NCBI GenBank assembly: GCA_004292595.1
Contig: RDXM01000094.1
Span: 1 to 54,449, forward strand
From: Candidatus Kapaibacterium sp.
Lineage (GTDB): Bacteria; Bacteroidota; Ignavibacteria; Kapaibacteriales; UBA4661
Direction: 5' to 3'
DNA length: 54,449 nt
Both the position numbers and the translations under genes were made by a program. Shown one piece after another: positions 25,470 through 34,100 of the stretch (its first letter is position 1; each line of letters begins with the position of its first letter). The notes beneath the pieces were generated by a model. That model did not search any database. It was given only the letters and a program-made list of their open reading frames with translations, and was not told the DNA's origin.

Positions 25470-26909
25470 ATGAATCACGACCACAATAACGCCGAACAAC
25501 CAGTAAATACGCCATCGTCAGACGTAAGCCCCACAGGAACAAACTCCGTAGAGGCAAGCCCCGCACCAGCCTCGCGCCTCTTGCAGGTCTTGGGCGTGGG
25601 ATTTGGCATTGCCGTAACCGTCGGCGCGACCGTGAGCGGCGGTATTTTGCGGTCGCCAGCAGAAGTTGCTGCGCATCTGCCAACAACGTGGATGTTTGTT
25701 GGTATCTGGGTTCTGGGGGCGGTGTACGCACTTATCTGCTCGGTCTCTTTTGCCGAACTCAGCACGATGATACCGCATTCGGGCGGCTTCTACGTCTTTG
25801 CTCGCCGCGCATTGGGGCAATATGCGGGCTTTGTGGTTGGCTGGGCGGATTGGCTCACGAGTTGCGGCACCGTCAGCGCATCCGCACTGCTCATTAGCGA
25901 TGTATTAACGGGTTTGCTCCCAGAATTGAAGGGAAAAGGCTTGCTGCTGTCGTCAATTCTTGTGCTGATGTTCGGCGTGTTTCAGTGGATGGGGATTCGT
26001 TTATCCAGCATTGTGCAAAGCTCGACGAGCTTTTTGAAATCTACTGCGCTGCTCGTCGTTGCGATTGCCGCTTTTGTGCTGGGCGGACACGTAACAGACA
26101 ACGTAATGCTCTTCAATGCCGCACCACAAGCCGCCGCCGCAACGGGTATTTCGCTTTTCATGGCGACAATCCTTGCTTTTCAGGTCGTGATTTATATGTA
26201 CGATGGCTATTACGGCGTGGTGTATTTTGGCGAGGAAGTGGTGAATCCTGGGCGCGATATTCCACGCTCCATGTTTACAAGTGTGCTGATTTCTGGCGCG
26301 ATTTATCTTTTGCTCAACATTGCGTTTGTCTATGTTATGCCGCTTCAGGGAATTGCCTCGTCAGATTTTATTGGCGGAGCGGTGGCGAAATTGACCTTTG
26401 GCAGATATGGTGATGCGATTGTGCGCGTCTTAATTGTTGTGTGCGAACTTTCCACGATGAATGCTTTTCTCATGTTTGCCGTGCGGACGCTCTTTGCCAT
26501 GAGCCGCGATGGTATTCTCACTGAGCGTGCGGCGGCAGTCAATAAAGGCGGCACACCAACAATCACGCTTGGTTTGAGCATTCTTGTCGCGCTGGCGTTC
26601 CTGCTTTCTGGCACATTTGAACGCGCCTTAGCAATTCTTACCTTTGCTATTGTTGTCAATTACGCTATTTGTTTTTTGTCGGTCATTGTTTTGCGCTTCC
26701 GCGAACCCGAAACACCGCGTCCGTACAAGGCATTTGCCTATCCGCTCACCACAGGAATTTCGCTCGCGGTGTCGGTGATGTTTCTTATTGGCTCAACCAT
26801 TGGCGACACAGAACGCAGCTTGTACGCGCTTGGTGCGCTTGCCTTGTCGTATCCAGTGTATTTGTTGCAAAAGAAATTTTGGCGCAGTGTGCCGAAGCAT
26901 GGTGTTTGA
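25470..26909 (+). CDS. APC-superfamily amino acid permease
   Basis: 479 residues from the ATG at 25470 (a TTG at 25458 is less likely). A hydrophilic N-terminal tail of about 35 residues precedes 12 membrane segments. The first helix shows the APC signature GIAVTVGATVSGGILRSPAE, with the unwound Gly-rich substrate site. FAELSTMIPHSGGFYVFARRALG is the conserved helix 2-3 segment and FGEEVVNPGRDIPRSM the conserved helix 6-7 loop. It is probably an amino acid:H+ symporter or exchanger. The specific substrate is not evident and no catabolic partner is adjacent. Confidence 0.92.
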   Translation: MNHDHNNAEQPVNTPSSDVSPTGTNSVEASPAPASRLLQVLGVGFGIAVTVGATVSGGILRSPAEVAAHLPTTWMFVGIWVLGAVYALICSVSFAELSTMIPHSGGFYVFARRALGQYAGFVVGWADWLTSCGTVSASALLISDVLTGLLPELKGKGLLLSSILVLMFGVFQWMGIRLSSIVQSSTSFLKSTALLVVAIAAFVLGGHVTDNVMLFNAAPQAAAATGISLFMATILAFQVVIYMYDGYYGVVYFGEEVVNPGRDIPRSMFTSVLISGAIYLLLNIAFVYVMPLQGIASSDFIGGAVAKLTFGRYGDAIVRVLIVVCELSTMNAFLMFAVRTLFAMSRDGILTERAAAVNKGGTPTITLGLSILVALAFLLSGTFERALAILTFAIVVNYAICFLSVIVLRFREPETPRPYKAFAYPLTTGISLAVSVMFLIGSTIGDTERSLYALGALALSYPVYLLQKKFWRSVPKHGV

Positions 26910-26995
26910 AGAAGCATGATTTTGCCTCTGATAGGCGCAGAGAGGCGAGGAAAGTTCTTCTCTTCATCTCTCTCTGCGCTGTCGAGAATAGTCGT

Positions 26996-28696
26996 TTAGG
27001 CAATAACCTCACGCGAACCAATCACATTAAAACGATTCGCAACAAAGGCGGGGTCGGCGAAGGAGGCATTGCCAGCAGGATTCGCGCCCGCGCCGTGAAA
27101 ATCGCTAAATGCAGAGGATTGATTGACAAAAATTCCACCCACGTAATTGAGCGCAATCGGAGCTTTTCCCTCGAAAATAATTGCGTTTTCGGCTTGCTCG
27201 CGCTCTTCTGCGCTTGTCGTGTAAACCAGCGTTGTGAGTGCGCCTTTTGCTTTCAAACTCCGCAACAGCAGCTGGAGGCTATGCGCAAAGCCATCGGTGG
27301 GAATGAGAAAACTCACCGGACCAAACCACTCATGTTCGTACACATCCGCCGCCGCAACGTCTGCCTGCAAGACCAGTGGTGATGCGGTTCTCGCGCCATC
27401 GAAACCTGCTTGCGGCACAGGCGCAGAAGGACGAATTATCTGAACGGCTGTATTCGTCGAAGCAAGGTTTTGTGCGGTCTTCACGCGCTCGTAGGTTGCT
27501 TCGCTTTGAATTGCGCCTGTGATTGACGACATTTTTGGATTATTGATGAGCGTATCAATCTTGGAAGCAAGGCGTGAAGCCACTTCTGCGAAAGGAACGC
27601 GCGTGTCGCCTTGCAAAACGCCGTCTTTATTCACAAAAATATTTTGCGAGGTTGTACACATTTGCCCGCTATACAGCGTCAGCGTAAAGGCAAGATTATC
27701 CAGCACTGCATCAAGGTTTGGTGCGCTTTCCAAGATAATGCCATTCACGCCAGCTTTTTCGGTAAACACCGCTTTGCCGTGCTTGCGCCCAACGTCCTCA
27801 ATCGTATTGCCAAATGCGCCGCCCGTGAAATCAATAATGCTCACGTCGGGATGCTCGGAAAGCGTGAGTGTGAGCGGGTTTTGGGTGGAATCGGCTGCCA
27901 TTTGCACAAGGTGGGGATTCAAGCCTAAGTCGCGCAAGGTTTCTTGCATACTCGCTATCACGACAGCGATTGCCAAGACCGATTTCGGATGCGGCTTCAC
28001 AATCACCGCATTTCCCGTAACAAGGCTCGCAAACAAGCCCGGAAGCGTGTTCCAGACGGGAAACGTGGAACAGCCAATCACCACGCCGATACCTTTTGGT
28101 ACAATGCGAAAGGCTTTTTTCACGGTCAGATTTCCTGCGCCGCCTGCTGGTTTTACCCACGTCGCGCCACCGACGAACTGCGCTTGCTCGCTGTATCCGA
28201 GCGTGAGAGCTTCAAGAGCGCGGTCAAAGGAATGTGGTCCAGAAGCCTGAAACGACATCGCAAAACTTTGTCCCGATGTGTGCATGGTTGCGTAGGCGAT
28301 TTCAAAAAAGTTATTGCCTGTTCCAGCGCGTTCCAGCACTTCAATCAGTATGGCAGCCCGTTCGGTTGGTGTGAGTTTTTGCCAGTCTTGGCGGGCGTTG
28401 TGAGCGTTTGCAATGACATCTTCGACAGCAAAAATGGGATATTCTGTGCTGTTCTGAAGCCCAAAGGGTGAGGATTCTTCGCCGTGCCAGCCCTGTTCGC
28501 CTGTTTGTAGCAAGCGGGTAAATTTTCCCTGCACGGCAGATTTGAAGCGGCTTTCGCCTTCTTCTGCCGCCGTTTCGCCATAGATTTTTTTGCTTGGCGA
28601 TTCGTTCCAATGCGCGTAATACTCGCGTGTGGAATTGGCGTGAATAGCCTCTTCCAGCGTTTTTTGATGCTTTGCAATCAATGCCCCAAAATTCAT
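26996..28696 (-). CDS. paaN: aldehyde dehydrogenase family protein, PaaN-like
   Basis: 566 residues from the ATG at 28696. The frame runs further upstream through an inverted repeat, which I exclude. The N-terminal LIAKHQKTLEEAIHANSTREYYAHWNESPS region and overall length match PaaN, the phenylacetate-pathway protein, rather than ordinary 480-residue aldehyde dehydrogenases. The catalytic cysteine is C347 in YSGQMCTTSQN; the cofactor region includes CSTFPVWNTLPGLFASLVTGNA. In PaaN-type pathways it oxidises the ring-opened semialdehyde. No other paa gene is nearby, so it could act on a different aldehyde here. Confidence 0.8.
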   Translation of the reverse strand: MNFGALIAKHQKTLEEAIHANSTREYYAHWNESPSKKIYGETAAEEGESRFKSAVQGKFTRLLQTGEQGWHGEESSPFGLQNSTEYPIFAVEDVIANAHNARQDWQKLTPTERAAILIEVLERAGTGNNFFEIAYATMHTSGQSFAMSFQASGPHSFDRALEALTLGYSEQAQFVGGATWVKPAGGAGNLTVKKAFRIVPKGIGVVIGCSTFPVWNTLPGLFASLVTGNAVIVKPHPKSVLAIAVVIASMQETLRDLGLNPHLVQMAADSTQNPLTLTLSEHPDVSIIDFTGGAFGNTIEDVGRKHGKAVFTEKAGVNGIILESAPNLDAVLDNLAFTLTLYSGQMCTTSQNIFVNKDGVLQGDTRVPFAEVASRLASKIDTLINNPKMSSITGAIQSEATYERVKTAQNLASTNTAVQIIRPSAPVPQAGFDGARTASPLVLQADVAAADVYEHEWFGPVSFLIPTDGFAHSLQLLLRSLKAKGALTTLVYTTSAEEREQAENAIIFEGKAPIALNYVGGIFVNQSSAFSDFHGAGANPAGNASFADPAFVANRFNVIGSREVIA

Positions 28697-28739
28697 GACG
28701 ATGCTCCTTGAACAAACAAAAATGAGTGAGAATAAAGGT

Positions 28740-28856
28740 AAGTACGTGACTAAATATAGTTGAGGATGCTTCGACAGGCTCAGCATGAGGTCGGAAACGG
28801 TCTTGACCCTGAGCTTGTCGAAGGGTATCATGCAAACTATATTGAGCGACGTACTT
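28740..28856 (+). repeat. long imperfect inverted repeat upstream of paaN
   Basis: The outer arms AAGTACGTGACTAAATATAG (from 28740) and AACTATATTGAGCGACGTAC (28835-28856) are near reverse complements. Inside them CTTCGACAGGCTCAGCATGA and CCCTGAGCTTGTCGAAGGG form a second pair; this inner sequence is a dispersed palindrome I recall from many unrelated genomes. It sits about 45 bases upstream of the paaN start, in its promoter region. Confidence 0.8.
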
Positions 28857-28875
28857 ATTGCAATATACTTGAGTC

Positions 28876-28983
28876 TTCCCCGTCCGACGGCTAAGGAGTG
28901 CGTAAACGCTGCCGTCGCACGGGTTTCACGGTAATATTTTCCTTGAAACCCGTTCTACCGTTAAGAAACGGTAGGACGGGAAG
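28876..28983 (+). repeat. two opposed copies of the ~38-bp palindrome family
   Basis: A forward copy (CCCGTCCGACGGCTAAGG ... CACGGGTTTCACGG, 28879-28931) is followed by a reverse copy (GAAACCCGTTCTACCGTTAA ... GGTAGGACGGGAAG, 28945-28983). With the 28740-28856 inverted repeat they fill most of the 320-base gap 28697-29016. I see no gene in this gap. Confidence 0.65.
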
Positions 28984-29016
28984 ATGAAGACCTGAAGCGT
29001 TACAAAATATTTTTCC

Positions 29017-30315
29017 TTAAAATTTCACCGCCACGCCTGCCGAAAGCAAGTGAAACGTGCTGCGGTTGTAATCCACCGAAACCACCACTGGACCCAGATA
29101 ATACGACATTCCCAGCGTTCCGCGCAATGCCGCATCCGTGAGCGCGACGGTCTTTGTTTGCGGCTGCGTGTCGCCTGGATAACCTTCGGCGGCATTAACA
29201 GCGTAGAAAAACGTGCCGTTTGCATCGCGCTGAAGCTGCAACAAACCTAGCTGTCCTTGCAATTCAAAGGGAATGACAAAGGTGTACGACGCATTGATGT
29301 TGAGATTGTCGTAGGCAAGCCCGCCGAAGACTTCAAAATTGCCCCAACGCTTGCTGGCATGGACGTTTGCGGTGAAAATGTTCGCATCTGCGCGAAGGCG
29401 TGCGCCTGTAACGCCAATCGTGTTGGTGAGCGTTGTTGTCTGATAGACGGCTTGCAGAGCCAGTTCCAGAGGCGGGTTTGTCATGTATTGCGAAAGGCTG
29501 TGTTTTAGTCCCACCGCCGCAAAACCGAAATTGCCAATGTTATTGCCCCAGTTAATTTGCGGCAAATAGCGCAAAAGCAGCTCCGTTCCGAAGAGCGAGC
29601 CAATCTCAATTTGCGGCATGGCAAGCGGTAAGAAACGCAGATTCTGACCGCTCGGAAGCGGATACTCGTCTGGCAACCGCTCAATATAAGGCAGCACGGA
29701 GGTTCGCGTCGCTGCGGGCAAGAGCAGAAGCGGGTCGCCAGCCGCAGGGTTTTGAAGGCGTTGGCGGAAATATTCTTTGGGAATTCTGAAGCGTTGCTGC
29801 GTATTGCCAAAGAAGGTTGGCGCGTTTGCTGGAAGTTCAATTTTTTTCTCCCGAATGCCATCGCCCAGCACCACACGGAATGCGTAGCCGACAAGCCCCG
29901 CCGTATCGCGTATGCTCACGCTTGGGAAGATGGTTGCATATTGCCCAACACGCGCCAAATCAAGCGTCGCGGTGGGCAATTCGGGCGTGTACGTGAATTG
30001 CTCAGGATTTACCGCGCCCACCATGCCGTGAACGCCGATGCGGATGTAAAAACCGTTTTTCCGCGCCACTTCTGCGCTTTGGTAGGTACGCGCATTGACG
30101 TTGGAATTGAGTAATTGCACAAGCGGATTCAAGTATTTGACGCTGTTGAGCAAAAACAACTCGCCGCCAAAATCCCGTACAACTGCGACCGTAAGCGGGT
30201 CGGCGCGTTGCTGTGAGAGAAGAGCGCAATGGGAAATGAGGAGAAAAAGAACAACAGGGACAAGCTCCACGCACGATTTCATGCGGGAGAGCGGGAAGAA
30301 AGAAAGAGGGTTCAT
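29017..30315 (-). CDS. secreted outer membrane beta-barrel protein, function unknown
   Basis: 432 residues from the ATG at 30315; the Met 11 codons later (30282) also begins a clean signal peptide (MKSCVELVPVVLFLLISHC, cleavage before QQRAD). The mature protein is beta-rich with many Asn/Gly turns and aromatic strand ends (FGFAAVGLKHSLSQYM, FEVFGGLAYDNLNINASYTFV, GTLGMSYYLGPVVVSVDYN) and ends in a typical C-terminal strand with terminal Phe (LLSAGVAVKF). I do not assign a family. It is monocistronic on the minus strand, isolated from paaN by a repeat-filled gap. Confidence 0.82.
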   Translation of the reverse strand: MNPLSFFPLSRMKSCVELVPVVLFLLISHCALLSQQRADPLTVAVVRDFGGELFLLNSVKYLNPLVQLLNSNVNARTYQSAEVARKNGFYIRIGVHGMVGAVNPEQFTYTPELPTATLDLARVGQYATIFPSVSIRDTAGLVGYAFRVVLGDGIREKKIELPANAPTFFGNTQQRFRIPKEYFRQRLQNPAAGDPLLLLPAATRTSVLPYIERLPDEYPLPSGQNLRFLPLAMPQIEIGSLFGTELLLRYLPQINWGNNIGNFGFAAVGLKHSLSQYMTNPPLELALQAVYQTTTLTNTIGVTGARLRADANIFTANVHASKRWGNFEVFGGLAYDNLNINASYTFVIPFELQGQLGLLQLQRDANGTFFYAVNAAEGYPGDTQPQTKTVALTDAALRGTLGMSYYLGPVVVSVDYNRSTFHLLSAGVAVKF

Positions 30316-30455
30316 AAATAAAAAATATGTCATCAAACAATTCTGCATCGCACGAAAATACGCATTTTTACGGTAGATTAGCGCACGAGACTTGGTAAAA
30401 AAATGCTAGATTGCGCCCCCGAAGTCTGTTTGTAGATTTTGTCAGGTGTTGATTC

Positions 30456-30652
30456 TTTGGACGCAGATGAAGATGATTGGATTGATAAAGATGATTTCGG
30501 ATAATTTGGTCAAGTCGCGTAATTAAGTAACAACCAAGTTGTGATTCTTGCTTTGTCTTCAGCAGTTTTTCAACACAAATTTTCGTAATCCCCGAAGATT
30601 AAAGAGCAAAAAATCATCTTCATCAATTCAATCATCTTCATCTGCGTCCAAA
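30456..30652 (+). repeat. long inverted repeat with 42-bp arms
   Basis: The left arm (30456-30497, starts TTTGGACGCAGATGAAGATG) and right arm (30611-30652, ends CATCTTCATCTGCGTCCAAA) are reverse complements at about 40 of 42 positions, with about 113 bases between. It occupies most of the 396-base gap 30316-30711. I see no gene there. Confidence 0.9.
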
Positions 30653-30711
30653 AAAATCACAGACCAAGCAGTTATCGTGATTCACCTTTTCCCACTCTTC
30701 CCAAACATCGC

Positions 30712-31530
30712 ATGAATGCTGACACAATCATTGCCGGAGCAATCGACATCGGCAATACTCGGATAAAAATTCTTGCTGATAATCAATTTTTTGCTGCCGA
30801 CCTTTCGAGTGCTTGGCAGGAAGCAATGCACAAGTATTTGTGGAATTTTTCTGGCAAAAGTGTGCTGCTGGGCGTGTCGTCGGTCAATCCCGAAGCATTT
30901 GCAGCATTGGAAATGGAATTGAAAAAGCGCAGCAATATTCGCTGGAAGGCTCTTGCAGACGTATTCCGCGAGCAGAATCTTGTGGATATTTCTGGCATTC
31001 AAGGGATTGGAACCGACCGCGTTTTGAGTCTGATTGGCGCATTGCATCACGCTTTGGAGCATTTTCCCTCGCGCATTGCACCGATTATCACGATTGATTG
31101 CGGCACCGCCGTAACCGTGAATGCCCTCAGCACACGTCGTAAATGCTTGGGCGGAGCGATTTTGCCTGGCGTGGGAACGCAGCTTCGCGCCTTGCACCAT
31201 TTCACTCAACAACTGCCCGAAGTGGAAGTCGGCTTCGAGGATGCTGTCGTAGGCACAAGCACCGCTCAGGCAATGCGCATTGGCGTTGTGCGCGGCGTGG
31301 CGGGCGCGTTGAAGGAAATTACGCAGACGATTACTGAGCGCGAATTTCAGGGCGAAGTGCCGATGGTGATTATCACGGGCGGCGATGCGGCGATTGTGCT
31401 GAAGGCGTTGGAAACGTGGCACATCGCACCCTTGCACGAGCCACATCTCGTTCTGAATGGTGCGAGTGCGCTCATGGCACAATGGATGCAGGAGTCCTTC
31501 ACCGCAAGCGGTACTGCGCTCTTGCGGTAA
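30712..31530 (+). CDS. coaX: type III pantothenate kinase
   Basis: 272 residues. GAIDIGNTRIKI (phosphate 1 site, D12) opens the ASKHA fold. The second motif IITIDCGTAVTVNAL carries the catalytic Asp. GGAILPGVGTQLRALH and VGTSTAQAMRIGVVRG fit CoaX. It catalyses the first step of coenzyme A synthesis, using the type III fold instead of CoaA. It reads away from the minus-strand outer-membrane gene across the long inverted repeat. Confidence 0.93.
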   Translation: MNADTIIAGAIDIGNTRIKILADNQFFAADLSSAWQEAMHKYLWNFSGKSVLLGVSSVNPEAFAALEMELKKRSNIRWKALADVFREQNLVDISGIQGIGTDRVLSLIGALHHALEHFPSRIAPIITIDCGTAVTVNALSTRRKCLGGAILPGVGTQLRALHHFTQQLPEVEVGFEDAVVGTSTAQAMRIGVVRGVAGALKEITQTITEREFQGEVPMVIITGGDAAIVLKALETWHIAPLHEPHLVLNGASALMAQWMQESFTASGTALLR

Positions 31531-31679
31531 TTGGGTTTTTGTTGTTTTCATGGTGCGCAAAAGTATGCGGCTTCGTATATTTGCCGCCTCAGTATGTGGT
31601 CAAATTTTGTGGAAATATATTTTGAAAAGCCCCATACAAACAGGCTTTCATCAGCAAATACTTTGAGAGAAACTCTATT

Positions 31680-32246
31680 ATGAGCGCAATACCACAACGC
31701 TTGTTCAGCGAAGAAGAATACCGCAGGCGCGAGGAAATGTCGCCCTTCAAGAGCGAATATTATCGGGGTGAAATTTTTGCAATGGCGGGTGGTACGCCGC
31801 GCCATGCGGAAATTACGATGTCGTTTGGCGCAGCCTTGAAACGAAAGAAACCGCGCCAATGCCGCGTGTATTCAGGCGATGCGCAGATTCACATTCCGCA
31901 AAACACCTTGTACACCTATCCCGATGTGAGCGTGGTTTGTGGCAAGCCAGAAATTGTGAATAATGCGTTGTGTAATCCGATTCTCATTGTTGAGGTTTTA
32001 TCGCCTTCGACGCGCAATTATGACCGCAACGAAAAACGTCTGCTCTACGCCGAGATTCCAACGCTGAAAGAATACGTTGTTGTGGAGCAAGATGAAGAGC
32101 GCGTTGATGTTTGGCGCAAGGATTCAAGCGGTGCGTGGGTGTTTCTTCCGATGCTTGACGGTGCGGCAAGTATCCACCTTGATTCCCTGAATTGCGACAT
32201 CAATTTGGATGAAATTTATGAACGTTTTGAGCTTGATGGCGAATGA
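31680..32246 (+). CDS. Uma2 family (DUF820) putative endonuclease
   Basis: 188 residues. The Uma2 restriction-nuclease-like pattern is evident: a Tyr/Arg-rich start (RLFSEEEYRRREEM), KSEYYRGEIFAMAGGTPRHAEI, then YPDVSVVCGKPE (catalytic Asp), LIVEVLSPSTRNYDRNEKRLLYAEI (catalytic Glu and downstream Lys) and LKEYVVVEQDEERVDVWRK. The family has the PD-(D/E)XK fold and is expanded in cyanobacteria and some Bacteroidota; its cellular role is unsettled. Only one copy is in this window, with no partner gene. Confidence 0.9.
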   Translation: MSAIPQRLFSEEEYRRREEMSPFKSEYYRGEIFAMAGGTPRHAEITMSFGAALKRKKPRQCRVYSGDAQIHIPQNTLYTYPDVSVVCGKPEIVNNALCNPILIVEVLSPSTRNYDRNEKRLLYAEIPTLKEYVVVEQDEERVDVWRKDSSGAWVFLPMLDGAASIHLDSLNCDINLDEIYERFELDGE

Positions 32247-32315
32247 GCCGCCGCCGCCGACGACGAGCATTTTTACTTCTTCAGAATTCTTCAACACTTT
32301 TCAAAGGTAGATTCT

Positions 32316-33233
32316 ATGCAGTTTACAAAACTTTCCATTCCCAAACGCCCGCTTTTAAGCGGTTCAATACTTCCCGTTTCTGCACTCGGCTTTGGTGCGG
32401 GGCATATCGGTGGCACGAATATCACGGAAAATGAGGCGGGAACGATTCTGAACCGCGCCGTTGATTTGGGTGTAACCCTGATAGATACTGCTCGCGGCTA
32501 TGGTATGTCGGAAGAGCGCATTGGTCGGCATTTGTCGTATCGGAGGAAAGATGTTGTGCTGGTCTCGAAGTGCGGGTACAGCATTCCGGGCTATGAAGAT
32601 TGGACACCAATGAGCATTCATGCGGGCATAGACATGGCTCTGCGCCTTATGCGCACGGATTATCTGGATGTGATGTTGCTGCATTCTTGCCCAAAATCCA
32701 CGCTGGAGCGTCCGGGATTGATTGAAGCATTGGAAGAAAATGTAAAGTCGGGAAAGCTGCTTGCCATCGGCTATTCCGGCGAAAATGATGACCTCGAATT
32801 TGCTTTGTCATTGAAGCGTTTTGACGTTATCGAAACGTCGGTGAATCCCTTCGACCAACGCGGTATTTTCTCGCTTCTTCCAAAAGCAAAGGCTGCGGGC
32901 GTAGGCGTGATTGCCAAGCGTCCTTTGGGTAATGCACCTTGGCGGTACAATGAGCGTCCCGTCGGAAATTACGCCGAAACCTATTGGGAGCGCATGACCA
33001 CAATGCAGATGCACACTATCGTTCAGGAGAGCGGCTTGTCGTGGGATAATCTCGCTCTGCGCTTCTCTGCCTTCGCAGAGGGCGTAACAACGGCGATTGT
33101 CGGCACAACAAGCACCACCAATCTTCAGCGCAATATCGAACAAGTGAACGACGGTGCGCTGCCCACCGCGCTCCTTCAACGCTTGCACGAAACCTTCCAG
33201 AAGCATGATAATAACTGGACGGGGCAAGTGTAG
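32316..33233 (+). CDS. aldo/keto reductase
   Basis: 305 residues forming a TIM barrel. The catalytic tetrad is visible: D57 and Y62 in LIDTARGYG, K85 in LVSKCG, and H123 in LLHSC. An NADPH site lies near IVGTTSTTNLQRNI at the C-terminus. The family reduces aldehydes and ketones; the substrate is not predictable. It starts 69 bases after the Uma2-like gene. The downstream gap holds an inverted repeat. Confidence 0.93.
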   Translation: MQFTKLSIPKRPLLSGSILPVSALGFGAGHIGGTNITENEAGTILNRAVDLGVTLIDTARGYGMSEERIGRHLSYRRKDVVLVSKCGYSIPGYEDWTPMSIHAGIDMALRLMRTDYLDVMLLHSCPKSTLERPGLIEALEENVKSGKLLAIGYSGENDDLEFALSLKRFDVIETSVNPFDQRGIFSLLPKAKAAGVGVIAKRPLGNAPWRYNERPVGNYAETYWERMTTMQMHTIVQESGLSWDNLALRFSAFAEGVTTAIVGTTSTTNLQRNIEQVNDGALPTALLQRLHETFQKHDNNWTGQV

Positions 33234-33272
33234 GAAAGGATGAAATTTGAAGTATGAGGGATGAAGTTTTGA

Positions 33273-33377
33273 AACGCGGATTTGAGGACTGAAAAGGATT
33301 TTGAGGACTCAAAGATAATTACAAAGAGAGTCCTGACCAGTCCTCAAAAGTCCTCAAAAGTCCTCAAAATCCGCGTT
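33273..33377 (+). repeat. inverted repeat with internal tandem AGTCCTCAAA units
   Basis: The outer arms AACGCGGATTTGAGGA (33273-33288) and TCCTCAAAATCCGCGTT (33361-33377) are complementary with one bulge. Between them are GAGGACT repeats on the left and three tandem AGTCCTCAAA(A) units on the right (33339-33369), able to form several alternative hairpins. It is upstream of the Rieske gene. Confidence 0.85.
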
Positions 33378-33420
33378 CCCTGACGAATGATTGGAATATC
33401 TATGAAACGAGAATAACACA

Positions 33421-33915
33421 ATGACAACCCAATCAAACGAAATACCACAAAGCCTTGAACATGAGGAACGACGTGGCTTTCTGAAGAATACCTTGCGTGT
33501 TGCTTTGGGCGTGTATGCTGCAAGCGGCGCATTTGCGGTGTGGCGTTTTTTGCGCTCGCCGTCGGAGAGGCGCGTCATTCCTCAGCCGCTTGCTCTCAAT
33601 GTTGTAGAATTTGAGCGAGAAAAACAGCGCATTGTGAAATTTGGCGATAAAACCGTGCTTCTCCGTTACGATAAAACTGCCTCTCAGCCTGACAAAACCC
33701 ACCGCGCCTTCAATCTCCGTTGTACTCATGCGGGCTGCACGGTGCGGTGGCTGGAAAGCGAGCGAAAATTCCTTTGCCCATGTCATGGAGCCGAATTTGC
33801 TGCAAACGGCACAGTAACACGCCTCCCAGCCACAGAGCCTCTCGAAGAACTTTCCCTCAAACTCGATTCCGCGCAAGGAAATCTCATCCTCCGCGATGCT
33901 CCAGTGCAACGATAA
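33421..33915 (+). CDS. Rieske [2Fe-2S] protein with Tat-like N-terminus
   Basis: 164 residues. Rieske ligands are C101 and H103 (LRCTHAGC) and C119 and H122 (CPCHG); C106 and C121 would form the stabilising disulfide. That full set is typical of high-potential Rieske proteins of bc-type complexes rather than dioxygenase ferredoxins. The N-terminus has EERRGFLKNTLRVALGVYAA, a twin-arginine motif followed by a hydrophobic anchor, suggesting folded export. No cytochrome b or other complex III gene is adjacent, so the redox partner is unclear. Confidence 0.9.
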   Translation: MTTQSNEIPQSLEHEERRGFLKNTLRVALGVYAASGAFAVWRFLRSPSERRVIPQPLALNVVEFEREKQRIVKFGDKTVLLRYDKTASQPDKTHRAFNLRCTHAGCTVRWLESERKFLCPCHGAEFAANGTVTRLPATEPLEELSLKLDSAQGNLILRDAPVQR

Positions 33916-33959
33916 AAGCTACAAATAACAGACTCAGAAAAATTAAATGAATAAACTTC

Positions 33960-34037
33960 AGTGGCACAGACATTCTTGTCTGTGAGTGTTAGCGCGGGTT
34001 TCAAGCGACAAACACAGACAGGAATGTCTGTGCCACT
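33960..34037 (+). repeat. 78-bp palindromic repeat, copy C
   Basis: Left arm AGTGGCACAGACATTCTTGT and right arm ACAGGAATGTCTGTGCCACT with a 28-base centre (GTGTTAGCGCGGGTTTCAAG...). The centre is very close to that of copy A. It lies 45 bases after the Rieske stop. Confidence 0.85.
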
Positions 34038-34100
34038 ACTGAAGATTTTTGTATGGCGCAAAGCTAGTTAATCTATCAAAATCGCACAAAATCTCACTCC

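Noticed and set aside
26669-27382. A 237-codon plus-strand frame bridging the permease end and antisense to paaN
   Set aside because: Overlaps two well-supported genes; composition is typical of a shadow frame.
28697-28831. Upstream extension of the paaN reading frame
   Set aside because: The extra 45 codons are translated from the inverted repeat and resemble nothing in the family; the ATG at 28696 fits the PaaN N-terminus.
33261-33380. Repeated AGTCCTCAAA units considered as a small CRISPR array
   Set aside because: Units are 10-11 bases, directly adjacent with no spacers, and part of an inverted repeat; no cas genes are in the window.
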